Notes under the pieces: generated by a model | Database searches by the model: none | Told to the model about the DNA's origin: nothing | What the model saw: the letters and a program-made list of their open reading frames with translations, nothing else | Assembly: GCF_001440415.1 (NCBI RefSeq) | Contig: NZ_LLYA01000101.1 | Location: 62,001 to 126,000 of the forward strand | Direction of reading: 5' to 3' | DNA: 64,000 nucleotides | Source of the DNA: Bradyrhizobium retamae | GTDB taxonomy: Bacteria; Pseudomonadota; Alphaproteobacteria; Rhizobiales; Xanthobacteraceae | Part shown: positions 36,192 to 47,910 of the stretch, piece after piece | Layout of the letters: every line of letters begins with the position of its first letter | How positions within the stretch are numbered: the stretch's first letter is position 1 | Program-made: the position numbers and the translations under genes

Positions 36192-36301
36192 CGTCATCGT
36201 CCGCGAAGGGCGAATGCGGACGATCCAGTATTCCAGAGGCCGGAGTGATTGAACGGATAAGCCGCGGCGTACTGGATACCCCGCTTTCGCGGTGTATGAC
36301 G
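36192..36301. repeat. dispersed repeat, family C (copy 1)
   Basis: Begins CGTCATCGTCCGCGAAGG, contains GATCCAGTATTCCAGAG, and ends with a CCCCGCTTTCGCGG-type hairpin and ATGACG. The same internal blocks occur at 51621-51707. It lies between convergent lysR and erpA. Confidence 0.8.
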
Positions 36302-36326
36302 ACCATGGTCGAATAGAATTACCGTC

Positions 36327-36656
36327 TCAAACCGAAAAACTGGTCCCGCAGCCGCACGACGCCGTGGCGTTCGGGTTGACCACGCGGAAGGAGGCGCCGA
36401 TCAGGTCGTCGACGAAATCGACTTCGGAGCCGGCGAGGAACGGCACCGAGGCTGGGTCGACCAGCACCACCGCGCCCTCGCGCGCGATCACCAGATCGTC
36501 CTCGGCCTTGGCGCGGTCGACGTCGAACTTGTACTGGAAGCCGGAGCAGCCGCCGCCTTCGACGGAAATGCGCAGCATGGCGCCGTCGCCCTCGCTCTTA
36601 AGGATTTCGCCGATGCGGCGGGCAGCCCGCTCGCTGACGGTGATGGCAGTGGTCAT
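36327..36656 (-). CDS. erpA: iron-sulfur cluster insertion protein (A-type carrier)
   Basis: A 109-residue A-type Fe-S carrier that delivers clusters to apoproteins. The three conserved cysteines are present: C37 in GGGCSGFQYKF, and C101 and C103 in ASCGCGTSFSV. ITVSERAARRIGEIL is the typical start. It could equally be called IscA or SufA; the ErpA choice rests on the ISVEGGGCSGFQY and NPNATASCGCG wording. It is monocistronic and divergent from dgt, and an inverted repeat lies upstream. Confidence 0.93.
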   Translation of the reverse strand: MTTAITVSERAARRIGEILKSEGDGAMLRISVEGGGCSGFQYKFDVDRAKAEDDLVIAREGAVVLVDPASVPFLAGSEVDFVDDLIGASFRVVNPNATASCGCGTSFSV

Positions 36657-36677
36657 TGCATGGTCTCCGGCCCCGTC

Positions 36678-36697
36678 ATACCCAATTCATTTGGTAT
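36678..36697. promoter_or_regulatory. inverted repeat in the erpA-dgt divergent promoter region
   Basis: ATACCCAA-TTCA-TTTGGTAT, an eight-base arm inverted repeat with one mismatch, 22 bp upstream of erpA. It could be a regulator site. It does not match an Irr, RirA or Fur consensus that I can recall well enough to name. Confidence 0.35.
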
Positions 36698-36760
36698 GGC
36701 GCGTTAGACATAGTTAAGTGCGCAATCTCGCGGAATCAAATGGATAAGGACTAAAAAACC

Positions 36761-37969
36761 GTGTCGGTCGGAATGGCTGCCCCCCGCGCGCTTTATGGCT
36801 GCGACCCTGACCGGAGCCGCGGGCGGCTGTTCGCGGAGCCGCCGAGCCGGACCCGCAGCCCGTTCCGGCGCGATTGCGACCGGGTGATCCATTCCACCGC
36901 GTTCCGCCGGCTAAAGCACAAGACACAAGTTTTCGTGTTCCACGAGGGCGACCATTATCGGACGCGGCTGACCCATTCGCTGGAAGTGGCGCAGATCGCC
37001 CGCGCCCTGGCCCGCCAGCTCGGCCTCGATGAGGATCTCACCGAAACGCTGGCGCTGGCCCATGACCTCGGCCATCCCCCGTTCGGCCATGCCGGCGAGC
37101 GGGCGCTCGACAAATGCCTTAAGGATCACGGCGGCTTCGACCACAACGCGCAGGCGCTGCGTGTCGTGACCTCGCTGGAGCACCGCTATCCGGAGTTCGA
37201 CGGGCTGAACCTGACCTGGGAGTCGCTGGAGGGCATCGTCAAGCACAACGGCCCGCTGACCGAGCGGGACGGGGCCCCGGCCGGGCCTTACCGCGACAGC
37301 GGCATCCCCATCGGCATTTCCGACTTCGATCAAAAATTCGATCTGGAGCTGTGGAGCTACGCCTCGCTGGAGGCGCAGGCCGCAGCGTTTGCCGACGACA
37401 TCGCCTATGATGCCCACGACATCGACGACGGCCTGCGCGCCGGCCTGTTTGCTGTCGACGACCTCAAGGTGATGCCGCTCACCGAAGCGATCATCGCCGA
37501 GATCGACCGGCACTATCCCAACCTTGACGACGCCAGGCGCGGCGCGGAACTGGTACGTGAGCTGATTTCCTACATGATCGTGGCGGTCATGTCGGAGGCG
37601 GCCAGGCGGTTGGCAGAAGCGAAACCGCAATCGGCCGACGACGTCCGCCACCATCACCAGCCGCTGATCGCCTTTCCGCCTGACGTTGCGGAAGAGGAGG
37701 CTGCCATCAAGGCGTTCCTGAAGCAGCACATGTACCGCCACAATCGGGTGATGCGGGTAATGGCCGAGGCGGAAGGCATCCTGTTCGACCTGTTCGCGCG
37801 CTATCAGAATTCGCCGGGGGACCTGCCGGCCGAATGGGTGGAGGGTACCGAGCGCGTCACGGACGGCGAGCGGGCGCGCCGGATTGGCAATTTCATCGCC
37901 GGGATGACCGACCGCTACGCCCTGGTGGAGCACCAGCGGCTTTTTGACTCGACCCCGGATTTGCGTTAG
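36761..37969 (+). CDS. dgt: deoxyguanosinetriphosphate triphosphohydrolase-like protein
   Basis: A 402-residue HD-domain dNTPase that splits dNTPs to deoxynucleoside and triphosphate. Metal-binding motifs are [21 protein letters not shown] and [19 protein letters not shown], with a later Asp in [17 protein letters not shown] 36761 is preferred as start because AAGGA lies ten bases upstream; ATG 36773 is the alternative. dgt directly precedes argS (nine-base gap), an order also known in other Rhizobiales. Confidence 0.93.
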   Translation: MSVGMAAPRALYGCDPDRSRGRLFAEPPSRTRSPFRRDCDRVIHSTAFRRLKHKTQVFVFHEGDHYRTRLTHSLEVAQIARALARQLGLDEDLTETLALAHDLGHPPFGHAGERALDKCLKDHGGFDHNAQALRVVTSLEHRYPEFDGLNLTWESLEGIVKHNGPLTERDGAPAGPYRDSGIPIGISDFDQKFDLELWSYASLEAQAAAFADDIAYDAHDIDDGLRAGLFAVDDLKVMPLTEAIIAEIDRHYPNLDDARRGAELVRELISYMIVAVMSEAARRLAEAKPQSADDVRHHHQPLIAFPPDVAEEEAAIKAFLKQHMYRHNRVMRVMAEAEGILFDLFARYQNSPGDLPAEWVEGTERVTDGERARRIGNFIAGMTDRYALVEHQRLFDSTPDLR

Positions 37970-37978
37970 GCGGCGGCC

Positions 37979-39772
37979 ATGTCCGATAAGGCAGCCACAC
38001 AACATCTGTTCGCCGACGCGCTGGCGCGCGTGCAGGCGGTCTGCGCCGCGCTCGCAGCCGAGGGCCAATGGCCCGCCGGCATCGATTTCTCCCGCGTCGT
38101 GGTCGAACCGCCGCGCGATGCCAGCCATGGCGACATGGCGACCAACGCCGCGATGGTGCTGGCCAAGGACGCCAAGGCAAAGCCGCGCGACCTCGCCGAC
38201 AAGATCGCGGAAAAATTGCGCGCCGACGATCTGGTTGCCGCCGTCGAGGTCGCCGGGCCCGGCTTCATCAATCTCACCTTGAAGCCGCAAGTCTGGGCCG
38301 ACGAACTGCGCACCGTGCTGCGCGAAGGCGTGTCCTACGGCAAGAGCGCGATCGGCCGCGGCGAAAAGGTCAATGTCGAATATGTCTCCGCCAACCCGAC
38401 CGGGCCGATGCATGTCGGCCATTGCCGTGGCGCGGTGTTCGGCGACGCGCTGTGCGGCCTGCTGGATTTTGCCGGCTATGACGTCACCCGCGAATATTAC
38501 ATCAATGACGCCGGCGCGCAGGTCGACGTGCTCGCGCGCTCGGCCTACCTGCGCTATCTGGAAGCGCTCGGCGAAATCATCGGCGAGATCCCGGACGGGC
38601 TTTACCCCGGCGACTATCTCGTGCCGGTCGGGCAGGCGCTTGCGGCCGAGCACGGAGGCAAGCTGAAGGCGATGGCTGAAGCCGCCTGGCTGCCGATCGT
38701 GCGCGCCAAGGCGATCGCCATGATGATGGACATGATCAAGGGCGATCTCGCCGCGCTCAATATCAAGCACGAGGTGTTCTTCTCGGAGCGGTCGCTGATC
38801 GAGACCGGCAACAACAAGGTCACCGAGACCATCGATTTCCTGCGCTCCAAGGGCGACATCTACGAGGGCCGCCTGCCGCCGCCGAAGGGCAAGCCGGTCG
38901 AGGATTACGAGGACCGGATCCAGACGCTGTTCCGCGCCACCGCCTACGGCGACGACGTCGATCGTCCGCTGATCAAGTCGGATGGCTCTTACACCTACTT
39001 CGCTTCCGACATCGCCTATCACAAGAACAAGGTCGATCGCGGCTTCCTCGACATGATCGACGTGTTCGGCGCTGACCATGGCGGTTACATCAAGCGCATG
39101 CAGGCGGCGGTGAAGGGCGTCAGCGGCGGCAAGGCCGCGCTTGACGTCAAGGTGGTGCAACTTGTTCGCCTGCTGCGTGCCGGCGAGCCGGTGCGGATGT
39201 CGAAACGCTCCGGCGATTTCGTCACACTGCGCGAAGTGGTCGACGAGGTCGGTTCCGATGCGGTGCGGTTCATGATGCTGTTCCGCAAGAACGACGCCGT
39301 GCTCGATTTCGACCTCGCCAAAGTGCTCGAGCAATCGAAGGACAATCCGGTCTTCTACGTCCAGTACGGGCATGCCCGCGGCCACTCAATTTTCAAGAAT
39401 GCCCGCGAGGTCGTTCCAGACCTCCCCGAGGATGACGCGGCCCGGACGGCGTATTTGGGGGATTCCCCGGTGGAGCGGCTGACGGATCCGGCCGAACTTG
39501 ACCTTTTGAAGCGGCTGGCGCTCTATCCCCGGATGGTCGAGGCGGCGGCGGTCGCACATGAACCGCATCGAATCGCTTTTTATCTGTATGATTTAGCCAG
39601 TGAATTTCACGCGTTATGGACGAAAGGGCGGGATTTGCCCTATTTACGCTTCATTATAACTAATGATGCAGAAATCACGAGGGCGCGACTGGCTATGGTC
39701 CAGGGCGTCGTCTCGGTTCTGGCATCGGGCTTAGCCGTTCTCGGCGTCCACGCTCCGACCGAGATGCGGTAG
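37979..39772 (+). CDS. argS: arginyl-tRNA synthetase
   Basis: A 597-residue class I synthetase. The N-terminal Add1 tRNA-binding domain is at about 1-110. The HIGH-type signature is [29 protein letters not shown] lies in the catalytic domain, the KMSKS-equivalent is [13 protein letters not shown], and the DALR anticodon-binding domain is C-terminal ([14 protein letters not shown]). It is cotranscribed with dgt and followed by a SPOR-domain gene. Confidence 0.97.
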   Translation: MSDKAATQHLFADALARVQAVCAALAAEGQWPAGIDFSRVVVEPPRDASHGDMATNAAMVLAKDAKAKPRDLADKIAEKLRADDLVAAVEVAGPGFINLTLKPQVWADELRTVLREGVSYGKSAIGRGEKVNVEYVSANPTGPMHVGHCRGAVFGDALCGLLDFAGYDVTREYYINDAGAQVDVLARSAYLRYLEALGEIIGEIPDGLYPGDYLVPVGQALAAEHGGKLKAMAEAAWLPIVRAKAIAMMMDMIKGDLAALNIKHEVFFSERSLIETGNNKVTETIDFLRSKGDIYEGRLPPPKGKPVEDYEDRIQTLFRATAYGDDVDRPLIKSDGSYTYFASDIAYHKNKVDRGFLDMIDVFGADHGGYIKRMQAAVKGVSGGKAALDVKVVQLVRLLRAGEPVRMSKRSGDFVTLREVVDEVGSDAVRFMMLFRKNDAVLDFDLAKVLEQSKDNPVFYVQYGHARGHSIFKNAREVVPDLPEDDAARTAYLGDSPVERLTDPAELDLLKRLALYPRMVEAAAVAHEPHRIAFYLYDLASEFHALWTKGRDLPYLRFIITNDAEITRARLAMVQGVVSVLASGLAVLGVHAPTEMR

Positions 39773-39891
39773 GCAGGGGCGAAGGCCCTTCACGAATGGG
39801 GGTTCGTGGGGGTATCTGGCAGGGGCCACGCTCGTCATGGTTTGTTTGACATGGCGAGTTGGCGCTGTCCCGTAGGGGATGCATCATCACG

Positions 39892-41376
39892 ATGGCTGAT
39901 CGATATCAGGACCGACATTTTCCCTCCGCCGACCAGGATCGCGGCGAGAGCGATCCGCTTGCCGAGCTCGCAAGGCTGATCGGGCAGAACGACCCGTACG
40001 GGGCTGCCGCCAAACCGGCACCGCATCCTCTGCAGTCGCGAGCGAATGCGCGTCCACAGCGGCATGATCCACCGGAAGATCTCGATGTGCCTCCGGCCCC
40101 GCCGGCATGGATGCAGCGCGCGCGCCAGGAAACGCGGCAGGAAACCCCGCCGCCGCCACTTCCATCGCCTTTGCCGCAGGATCAGGCTCACGACGACGAG
40201 CCGGACTACCAGCCGGCGCCGGTGCATCCCTTGCACCGCTACGCGGCCCAGCATCAGGCGCCCGCGCAGGACTCGCAGGACTATTACGAGGCTCCACAGC
40301 AAGATGCCGACGAGCCGCAGCAGGACCTGTCGCGCTACGACGAAGCGCTGTATGGACGGCTCGAAAATGGCGAGCACGACTATCAGCGCGATCCGGCCTA
40401 TCCGGACGATCCCTATGCGTACCAGGGCGAATACGAGGAGGAGGAGCCCGCTCCGAAGAAGCGCTCGAGCGGCCTGATGACGGTCGCTGCAGTGCTGGCG
40501 TTGGCTGTGGTCGGGACGGGCGCTGCCTTTGCCTATCGCACTTACATCGGTTCGCCCCGCTCGGGCGAGCCGCCGATCATCAGGGCCGACAACAGCCCGA
40601 CCAAGGTAATGCCGGCACCGTCCGACGCGGGTGCCGCCAAGGCCCCTGACCGCATGCTGCCGGGCGATGGCGGCGAGAAGCTGGTGTCGCGCGAAGAGAC
40701 GCCGGTCGACCTCAACGCAAGGTCCGGCGCGCCGCGCGTGGTGTTTCCGCCGCTAAATCCGAATAGCAACCCGCCGCCGGTCGCAAGCGTTTCGCCGTCC
40801 GGCCCGCCGCCGCAGACGGGCGTGAACGGTACGATGCCGAACAACGAGCCGCGCAGGATCAGGACGCTCGCCGTCAAGGGCGACCCCGCCGACAATGGCG
40901 GCATTCCGGCAGGGGCCAGCGCGCCGCCGCCGAGGCCGGCACCGACGACCCGCAGCGCTGCGGCTTCGCCGCCGGCTCCTGCCCAGCCGCCGGCGCGTAA
41001 CCCCGCGTCGGCGAACGCCAGCGCCAACACGCCGATGCCGCTCACGCCGCAGGGTGGGGCTGATCCTGCTCCGGCGCCGACTCGAATGGCGGCAACCAAT
41101 CCGACCCAGCCGGCTGCCCCGGCCGGGGGAGGCTACTTGGTCCAGGTCTCTTCGCAGAAGAACGAGGCCGACGCGCAGGCCTCCTACCGGGCGCTGCAGA
41201 GCAAGTTCCCGAGCGTGCTGGGACAGCACTCGTCGCTGGTGAAACGCGTCGATCTCGGCGAAAAGGGTGTCTATTACCGTGCGTTCGCCGGCCCGTTCGG
41301 CTCTTCCGAAGAGGCGGCGCAGGTCTGCAGCAGCCTGAAATCTGCCGGCGGGCAGTGCTTCGTCCAAAGGAATTAA
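39892..41376 (+). CDS. SPOR-domain inner-membrane protein
   Basis: A 494-residue bitopic protein. A long acidic Pro/Gln/Asp-rich cytoplasmic part (about 1-190) is followed by one transmembrane helix (about 195-215, TVAAVLALAVVGTGAAFAYR), a Pro/Ala-rich periplasmic linker and a C-terminal SPOR domain (about 418-494, GGYLVQVSSQKNEADAQASY to SAGGQCFVQ). SPOR domains bind denuded septal peptidoglycan, so a cell-division role is likely. The start at MADRYQDRH (39892) is used. It leads a group with nagZ and scpAB. Confidence 0.9.
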   Translation: MADRYQDRHFPSADQDRGESDPLAELARLIGQNDPYGAAAKPAPHPLQSRANARPQRHDPPEDLDVPPAPPAWMQRARQETRQETPPPPLPSPLPQDQAHDDEPDYQPAPVHPLHRYAAQHQAPAQDSQDYYEAPQQDADEPQQDLSRYDEALYGRLENGEHDYQRDPAYPDDPYAYQGEYEEEEPAPKKRSSGLMTVAAVLALAVVGTGAAFAYRTYIGSPRSGEPPIIRADNSPTKVMPAPSDAGAAKAPDRMLPGDGGEKLVSREETPVDLNARSGAPRVVFPPLNPNSNPPPVASVSPSGPPPQTGVNGTMPNNEPRRIRTLAVKGDPADNGGIPAGASAPPPRPAPTTRSAAASPPAPAQPPARNPASANASANTPMPLTPQGGADPAPAPTRMAATNPTQPAAPAGGGYLVQVSSQKNEADAQASYRALQSKFPSVLGQHSSLVKRVDLGEKGVYYRAFAGPFGSSEEAAQVCSSLKSAGGQCFVQRN

Positions 41377-41423
41377 CGGCGGTTTCCTTGACCCCGGGGC
41401 CATGAGGGGCCTAATCGGCCCCC

Positions 41424-42446
41424 ATGACAAGTCGCGCATTCATCACGGGCGTATCGGGACTCGAGCTGAGCGCCGCGGAGCGCGAATTCATCCGTGGGAT
41501 GCGGCCGTGGGGCTTGATCCTGTTCAAACGCAATGTCGAGACGCCGGATCAAGTATCTGCGCTTGTTGATGAATTCCGGGGTTTTGTAGGCGAGGCGGAT
41601 GCGCCGGTCCTGATCGACCAGGAAGGCGGGCGAGTGGCCCGGCTCGGGCCGCCGCATTGGCCGGTATATCCGCCCGGCGCCACCTTCGGTGCGCTCTACG
41701 ACATCGAGCCGGTGCTGGGCCTGCAAGCCGCCCGCTTGAGCTCGCGCCTGATTGCGGCCGATCTGATCGACCTCGGCATCACCGTCGACTGTCTGCCGCT
41801 GGCGGACGTGCCGGTGGCTGGCGCGGACGCCGTGATCGGCAACCGGGCTTATGGAACCGAGCCGGGCAAGGTCGCGGCGATCGCCCGCGCCGTCACCGAG
41901 GGGCTGGAGCAGGGCGGCGTCTTACCCGTGCTGAAGCATATTCCTGGCCATGGCCGGGCAAATGCGGATAGCCATTTCCGGCTCCCGACCGTTGATACAG
42001 CGCGGGAAGAGCTGGAACGGACCGATTTCGCCGCCTTTCAGCCGCTGGCGGACCTGCCGATGGCCATGACCGCGCATGTTGTGTTTAGCGCGTTAGACCC
42101 CGTCCATCCGGCGACGACTTCTGCGACAATCATCCGGCAGGTGATTCGCGGCGTAATTGGGTTCCAGGGTTTGCTGATGAGTGATGACGTGTCGATGAAT
42201 GCGCTGGCCGGATCGATCTCGGATCGGACCCGCGCCATCGTCAGCGCCGGCTGCGACATCGTCCTGCACTGCAACGGCAAGCTCGACGAAATGCGCGATG
42301 TGGCGCGCGAGACGCCGGAATTGGCGGGCGAGGCCTTGAATCGGGCCAAACGGGCGCTGGCCTCGCGAAAGCAGCCTGAGCCGTTCGACCGGCAGGCAGC
42401 GCGGACTGAACTCGAAGCGTTGATGGATCGGGTAGGAACGGCATGA
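41424..42446 (+). CDS. nagZ: beta-N-acetylhexosaminidase
   Basis: A 340-residue family 3 glycoside hydrolase that removes GlcNAc from anhydro-muropeptides in peptidoglycan recycling. Signatures are FKRNVETPDQVSAL, DQEGGRVARL, the catalytic-loop KHIPGHGRANADSH (acid/base His in GH3 NagZ) and the nucleophile region LMSDDVSMNAL. Its stop overlaps scpA by four bases. NagZ is linked in other bacteria to AmpC beta-lactamase induction. Confidence 0.95.
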   Translation: MTSRAFITGVSGLELSAAEREFIRGMRPWGLILFKRNVETPDQVSALVDEFRGFVGEADAPVLIDQEGGRVARLGPPHWPVYPPGATFGALYDIEPVLGLQAARLSSRLIAADLIDLGITVDCLPLADVPVAGADAVIGNRAYGTEPGKVAAIARAVTEGLEQGGVLPVLKHIPGHGRANADSHFRLPTVDTAREELERTDFAAFQPLADLPMAMTAHVVFSALDPVHPATTSATIIRQVIRGVIGFQGLLMSDDVSMNALAGSISDRTRAIVSAGCDIVLHCNGKLDEMRDVARETPELAGEALNRAKRALASRKQPEPFDRQAARTELEALMDRVGTA

Positions 42447-43270
42447 CGGCTGAGATTCTATCGTTTGAAACCGGACGGCCCGCCGAAATCACCGAAGGCG
42501 AGCCGGCGCTGGTCGTCGACGTCGAGGGCTATGAGGGCCCGCTCGACCTGCTGCTCACCCTGGCGCGGCAGCAGAAGGTCGATCTGGCCAAGATTTCGAT
42601 CCTGGCGCTGGCCGATCAGTATCTGATCTTCATCGAGGCGGCGCGAAAGATCCGCCTCGAACTCGCCGCCGATTACCTCGTGATGGCGGCCTGGCTGGCG
42701 TTCCTGAAATCGCGCCTATTGCTGCCTGAACCGGCCACGCCTGATGGGCCGAGCGCCGAGGAAATGGCCACCGCCCTGGCCAACCGGCTGCGCAGGCTCG
42801 AAGCCATCCGCGAAGCCGCCAACCGGTTGATGAACCGGCCGCAGTTCCAGCGCGATATCTTCCCGCGCGGCAATCCGGAAACGATCGCCGAGATCAAGCA
42901 TCCCAAATTCACGGCGACGCTGTTCGACCTGCTCACCGCCTATGCCACGCAGCGCCAGCAGCGCGTGCTGGCGACGGTGCATTTGGCCAAGCGCACGGTG
43001 TGGTCGCTGGCCGAAGCGCGCGCCTCGCTGGAGCGGCTGGTCGGCATGGCCGAATCCGAGGAGTGGAACTGTCTCGACGATTACCTGCTCAGCTATGTGG
43101 TCGATCCCTCACAGCGAGCGACGGTGTTCGCCTCGAGCTTTGCCGCGGCGCTCGAACTGGTGCGCGAAGGCGAAATGGAATTGAACCAGAAAGAGGCGTT
43201 CGCGCCGCTGTACTTTCGTAAGCGTCCGCCGCAGGCCGCAATGCCTGCGCCGGATATGACGGTCGAGTAA
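42443..43270 (+). CDS. scpA: segregation and condensation protein A
   Basis: A 275-residue kleisin that joins SMC and ScpB in the chromosome condensation complex. The N-terminal EGYEGPLDLLLTLARQQKVDL is the family hallmark, followed by ILALADQYLIFIEAARKIRLELAADYLVMAAWLAFLKSRLLLP-like helices (e.g. YLVMAAWLAFLKSRLLLP). The C-terminal winged helix contains VTFASSFAAALELVREGEMEL-type sequence (ELVREGEMELNQ). The ATGA overlap with nagZ and an 18-bp gap to scpB indicate one operon. Confidence 0.95.
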   Translation: MTAEILSFETGRPAEITEGEPALVVDVEGYEGPLDLLLTLARQQKVDLAKISILALADQYLIFIEAARKIRLELAADYLVMAAWLAFLKSRLLLPEPATPDGPSAEEMATALANRLRRLEAIREAANRLMNRPQFQRDIFPRGNPETIAEIKHPKFTATLFDLLTAYATQRQQRVLATVHLAKRTVWSLAEARASLERLVGMAESEEWNCLDDYLLSYVVDPSQRATVFASSFAAALELVREGEMELNQKEAFAPLYFRKRPPQAAMPAPDMTVE

Positions 43271-43288
43271 GTGGAAGGAGACCTAGCC

Positions 43289-44020
43289 ATGGCAAGCCTG
43301 GCGGAAAAACGCATGGAAGATGCCGAGGATCATCCCATCGACCAACATACCGATCAGGCCGCGCGGCCCGAGGAATTGCGGTTGCTCGAAGCGTTGCTGT
43401 TTGCGTCCGCGGACCCGATCGATCAGGCGACGCTTGCCAAGCGCATGCCCGACGGCGTCGACGTCAAGGCGGCGCTGGCGCAATTGCAGGAGGAATATGC
43501 ACCGCGTGGCGTCAATCTGGTGCGCGTCGCGAACAAATGGACGTTCCGCACCGCGGGCGATCTGTCGTGGCTGATGACGCGCGAAAGCACGGAGACGCGG
43601 CGGCTGTCGCGGGCGGCGATCGAGGTGCTCGCGATCATTGCCTATCACCAGCCCGTGACGCGCGCAGAGATCGAGGAGATCCGCGGCGTGATCACGTCAA
43701 AGGGAACGCTGGATGTGCTGCTCGAAACCGGCTGGATTCGCCCCCGCGGTCGCCGCAAGACGCCGGGGCGGCCGCTGACGTTCGGCACAACGGAAGCGTT
43801 CCTTTCGCAGTTCAGCCTGGAGGCGCTGAGCGACCTGCCGGGCCTGGAAGAACTGAAAGGTACGGGGCTCCTGGATTCGCGGCTGCCTTCCGGCTTCAGC
43901 GTTCCGACGCCGTCGGATGACGTGGCGCTACGCGAGGACGAGGATCCGCTGGACGCTGGCGACAATCTGGAACTGCTGCTGGCTCCGGCCGCCGAGCCTG
44001 AAGGCGGCAGCGATAGCTAG
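43289..44020 (+). CDS. scpB: segregation and condensation protein B
   Basis: A 243-residue partner of ScpA with two winged-helix domains. ATG 43289 is chosen because GGAAGGAG lies eight bases upstream; the frame is open six codons further back. Diagnostic segments are LRLLEALLFASADPIDQATLA, RAAIEVLAIIAYHQPVTRAEIEEIRG (in part, EVLAIIAYHQPVTRAEIE) and RGRRKTPGRPLTFGTTEAFL. It forms the SMC-ScpAB complex with scpA just upstream. The C-terminal tail is acidic. Confidence 0.95.
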   Translation: MASLAEKRMEDAEDHPIDQHTDQAARPEELRLLEALLFASADPIDQATLAKRMPDGVDVKAALAQLQEEYAPRGVNLVRVANKWTFRTAGDLSWLMTRESTETRRLSRAAIEVLAIIAYHQPVTRAEIEEIRGVITSKGTLDVLLETGWIRPRGRRKTPGRPLTFGTTEAFLSQFSLEALSDLPGLEELKGTGLLDSRLPSGFSVPTPSDDVALREDEDPLDAGDNLELLLAPAAEPEGGSDS

Positions 44021-44189
44021 TTCCGACGGCTCCCCCGATTAATCCACTCAGGCGGGGTTAATAATAGCCATAATACGTAGCCGCGACAGCGATTTGCCGC
44101 GGCAGGGGTCCTTGTTTTTGACACCCCGCGGGCCTACCTTCCGCGAAAGCTTGGCCGGAAGCCGGCCGTCTCTTTTGGAGGGTTGCAGG

Positions 44190-44429
44190 ATGGGTTCGCT
44201 TAGCATTTGGCACTGGATCGTCGTGATCGCAGTGGTCCTGCTGTTGTTCGGCCGCGGCAAGATTTCTGACCTGATGGGCGATGTCGCAAATGGTATCAAG
44301 GCCTTCAAGAAGGGCATGCAGGACGATGAGAAGGCGCCCGAAAAGCCCGCCGAACCGGTGAAGACCATCGATCACAATGCGACGCCGGCGCCGACAGCCC
44401 GGACGGATGTCGGCAGCAAGGCTGTCTGA
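44190..44429 (+). CDS. tatA: Tat translocase subunit TatA
   Basis: A 79-residue subunit that forms the protein-conducting pore of the twin-arginine system. One N-terminal membrane helix (residues 4-20, [19 protein letters not shown]) ends in the conserved [23 protein letters not shown] amphipathic region (quoted in part as [13 protein letters not shown]). The start at ATG 44190 follows TTGGAGGG. It opens the tatABC cluster downstream of scpB. Confidence 0.96.
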   Translation: MGSLSIWHWIVVIAVVLLLFGRGKISDLMGDVANGIKAFKKGMQDDEKAPEKPAEPVKTIDHNATPAPTARTDVGSKAV

Positions 44430-44539
44430 ACCAACCAGACATCACCGGGGAAAGACGCCGGTTGAGAAAAGACGCGGGCGGCTCCAAATCTTTGCTAAAG
44501 GGATTTGGGCGCAGACGTCTCGCGTGAGCGGAAGAATTC

Positions 44540-45055
44540 ATGTTCGACATCGGGTGGAGTGAACTGGTCATCATCGCGGTCGTCGCGCTGATTGCCATCG
44601 GCCCGAAAGAGCTTCCCGGTGTGCTGCGCATGGTCGGGCAATGGATGGGTAAGGCGCGCAAGATGGCGGCCGAATTCCAGGGCCAGTTCCAGGAAGCCAT
44701 GCGTGAGGCCGAAATGGCCGACCTCAAGAAGAGTTTTGACGAGGTCAAGGACGTGGCTACGGGTCTTTCGCCGGCCAACGTCATGACCTCGCTGCAAAAA
44801 GACGTCAACGACGCCCTGCAGATTGGGGATATCGACAAGCCTGCCGACAAGCCGGTGGATGCGCAAGTTGCCTCCGCGACCGGCGAGCCTGTCACGCCAA
44901 CTACCCCAGCCCTGCCCACGCCGGAAACGTTCGTGGAGGCCGAGGCGCATGCGGCCGCTTCCGAACCGCTGGCGATCACCCGTGAAGTTCAGGCCGCGCC
45001 GCAGGATATCGCGCCGGCGGCGCCCGACATTCTCAAGGACGCCAAAGCGTCATGA
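44540..45055 (+). CDS. tatB: Tat translocase subunit TatB
   Basis: A 171-residue subunit that receives Tat substrates with TatC. The membrane helix is at residues 3-20 ([20 protein letters not shown]), followed by [20 protein letters not shown] and an amphipathic helix, then a variable Pro/Ala/Glu-rich tail. It overlaps tatC by four bases. The propeller protein at 423-1409 is one predicted Tat client in this window. Confidence 0.95.
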   Translation: MFDIGWSELVIIAVVALIAIGPKELPGVLRMVGQWMGKARKMAAEFQGQFQEAMREAEMADLKKSFDEVKDVATGLSPANVMTSLQKDVNDALQIGDIDKPADKPVDAQVASATGEPVTPTTPALPTPETFVEAEAHAAASEPLAITREVQAAPQDIAPAAPDILKDAKAS

Positions 45056-45873
45056 CCATCGAAGACATCGAGGCCAGCAAGGCGCCGTTGATGGACCATC
45101 TGATCGAGCTGCGCTCGCGGCTGATCAAGGCGCTGCTCAGCTTTGGCATTGCGTTCATCTTCTGCTTCTTCTTCGCCAAGCAGATCTACAACGTGCTGGT
45201 CTGGCCGTTCGTCTGGGTGGCGGGCGCCGAGAATTCGAAGTTCATCTACACCGCGCTGCTGGAATATTTCCTCACGCAATTGAAGCTCGCGCTGTTTGGC
45301 GCCGCCTTCATCTCGTTCCCGATCGTGGCGACGCAGATCTATAAATTCGTGGCGCCCGGCCTCTACAAGCACGAGCGTGGCGCGTTTCTGCCGTACCTGA
45401 TCGCAACTCCGTTCTTCTTCGTGCTCGGCTCGCTCGTGGTCTATTTCGTGGTGCTGCCGATGCTGGTGCGGTTCTCGCTCGGCATGCAGCAGATGGGCGG
45501 CGACGAGAGTGCGCAGATTCAGTTGCTGCCCAAGGTCGGCGAATATCTGTCGCTGATGATGTCGCTGATCTTCGCCTTTGGCGTTGCGTTCCAGTTGCCT
45601 GTCATCCTGACGCTGCTGGGGCGGATCGGCGTCGTCAACTCCAGGATGCTTCGAGAAAAGCGGCGCTATTTCATCGTCGGCGCCTTCGTCATTGCCGCCG
45701 TTCTGACGCCGCCCGACGTCATCAGCCAGGCCTCGCTCGCGATTCCCTTGATGGCGCTCTACGAGGGCGCGATCGTCGCGGTCCGCATGGTGGAAAAGAA
45801 GGCCGCCGCGGCGCGGGCGTCCACGGGGACGCCGCCCGCAAGCCCGCCGCCAGAGGCTAATCCGGCCGAGTAG
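45052..45873 (+). CDS. tatC: Tat translocase subunit TatC
   Basis: A 273-residue, six-helix membrane protein that recognises twin-arginine signals. Typical segments are [58 protein letters not shown] and the [14 protein letters not shown] loop. Final gene of the tatABC operon (ATGA overlap with tatB). Confidence 0.96.
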   Translation: MTIEDIEASKAPLMDHLIELRSRLIKALLSFGIAFIFCFFFAKQIYNVLVWPFVWVAGAENSKFIYTALLEYFLTQLKLALFGAAFISFPIVATQIYKFVAPGLYKHERGAFLPYLIATPFFFVLGSLVVYFVVLPMLVRFSLGMQQMGGDESAQIQLLPKVGEYLSLMMSLIFAFGVAFQLPVILTLLGRIGVVNSRMLREKRRYFIVGAFVIAAVLTPPDVISQASLAIPLMALYEGAIVAVRMVEKKAAAARASTGTPPASPPPEANPAE

Positions 45874-45923
45874 GGCGCTCCGGCCGCATTTTTCCTTATC
45901 ATAGCTCTCCGCTGCCTATGATT

Positions 45924-47395
<1,472 letters not shown>

Positions 47396-47406
47396 CGCAA
47401 AGCAAA

Positions 47407-47814
47407 ATGGCATTGCATCGCGACATCCTTTGGATCGGGAAGCAATGGGCTGTCACCGGCCACGGGATGCAATTGATCGACCAGCGGCTGATGGGCGCCT
47501 TCGATATCGAAGTGGCCCGCCTGTGGGACGACGATCTGATCGAACGCATGCATGCCAAGGAGTGGCTCAACGCCGCCGACTTCGACAAGGGGCTGGCGGT
47601 TGCGCGGACGCGACACACGCGGCCGGAGGCGGGATCGGCTGCAGCGCTTCCGGCGATCGAGCCCGTCGCGGCATCTTCGCCCAAGCCGGCGGACGCGAGC
47701 GCGCCCCCTCTGCCCGTCGAATCGGCGCAACAGGCATCGCCAGACCTGCAGATGAAAAACGATGGCGGCGCCAGATTTGCCCGCCCCTGGCGCGTCTGGA
47801 TGAAGAAAACATGA
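47407..47814 (+). CDS. conserved hypothetical protein between serS and surE
   Basis: A 135-residue protein. The N-terminal 65 residues look globular and conserved in style (HRDILWIGKQWAVTGHGMQL, then LWDDDLIERMHAKEWLNAADFDKGL). The rest is a low-complexity Pro/Ala region ending in RPWRVWMKKT. No signal peptide or motif is recognised. It starts 12 bp after serS and lies in the serS-surE-pcm-nlpD order. The ribosome-binding site is weak. Real coding is likely because alternative frames are poorer and the position is compact. Confidence 0.6.
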   Translation: MALHRDILWIGKQWAVTGHGMQLIDQRLMGAFDIEVARLWDDDLIERMHAKEWLNAADFDKGLAVARTRHTRPEAGSAAALPAIEPVAASSPKPADASAPPLPVESAQQASPDLQMKNDGGARFARPWRVWMKKT

Positions 47815-47910
47815 GGGAACAGGCCGGTTTGCTTCAGCCGCGATAGCCGGATAAGACGACAGCCAAAGGCAAAAGCCTACCTCGACCTTAACCTGAAGGC
47901 ATTTTGACGG

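Noticed and set aside
36911..39385. 824-codon minus-strand ORF opposite dgt and argS
   Set aside because: It mirrors two well-supported genes and has Arg/His/Gly-rich shadow composition typical of high-GC antisense frames.
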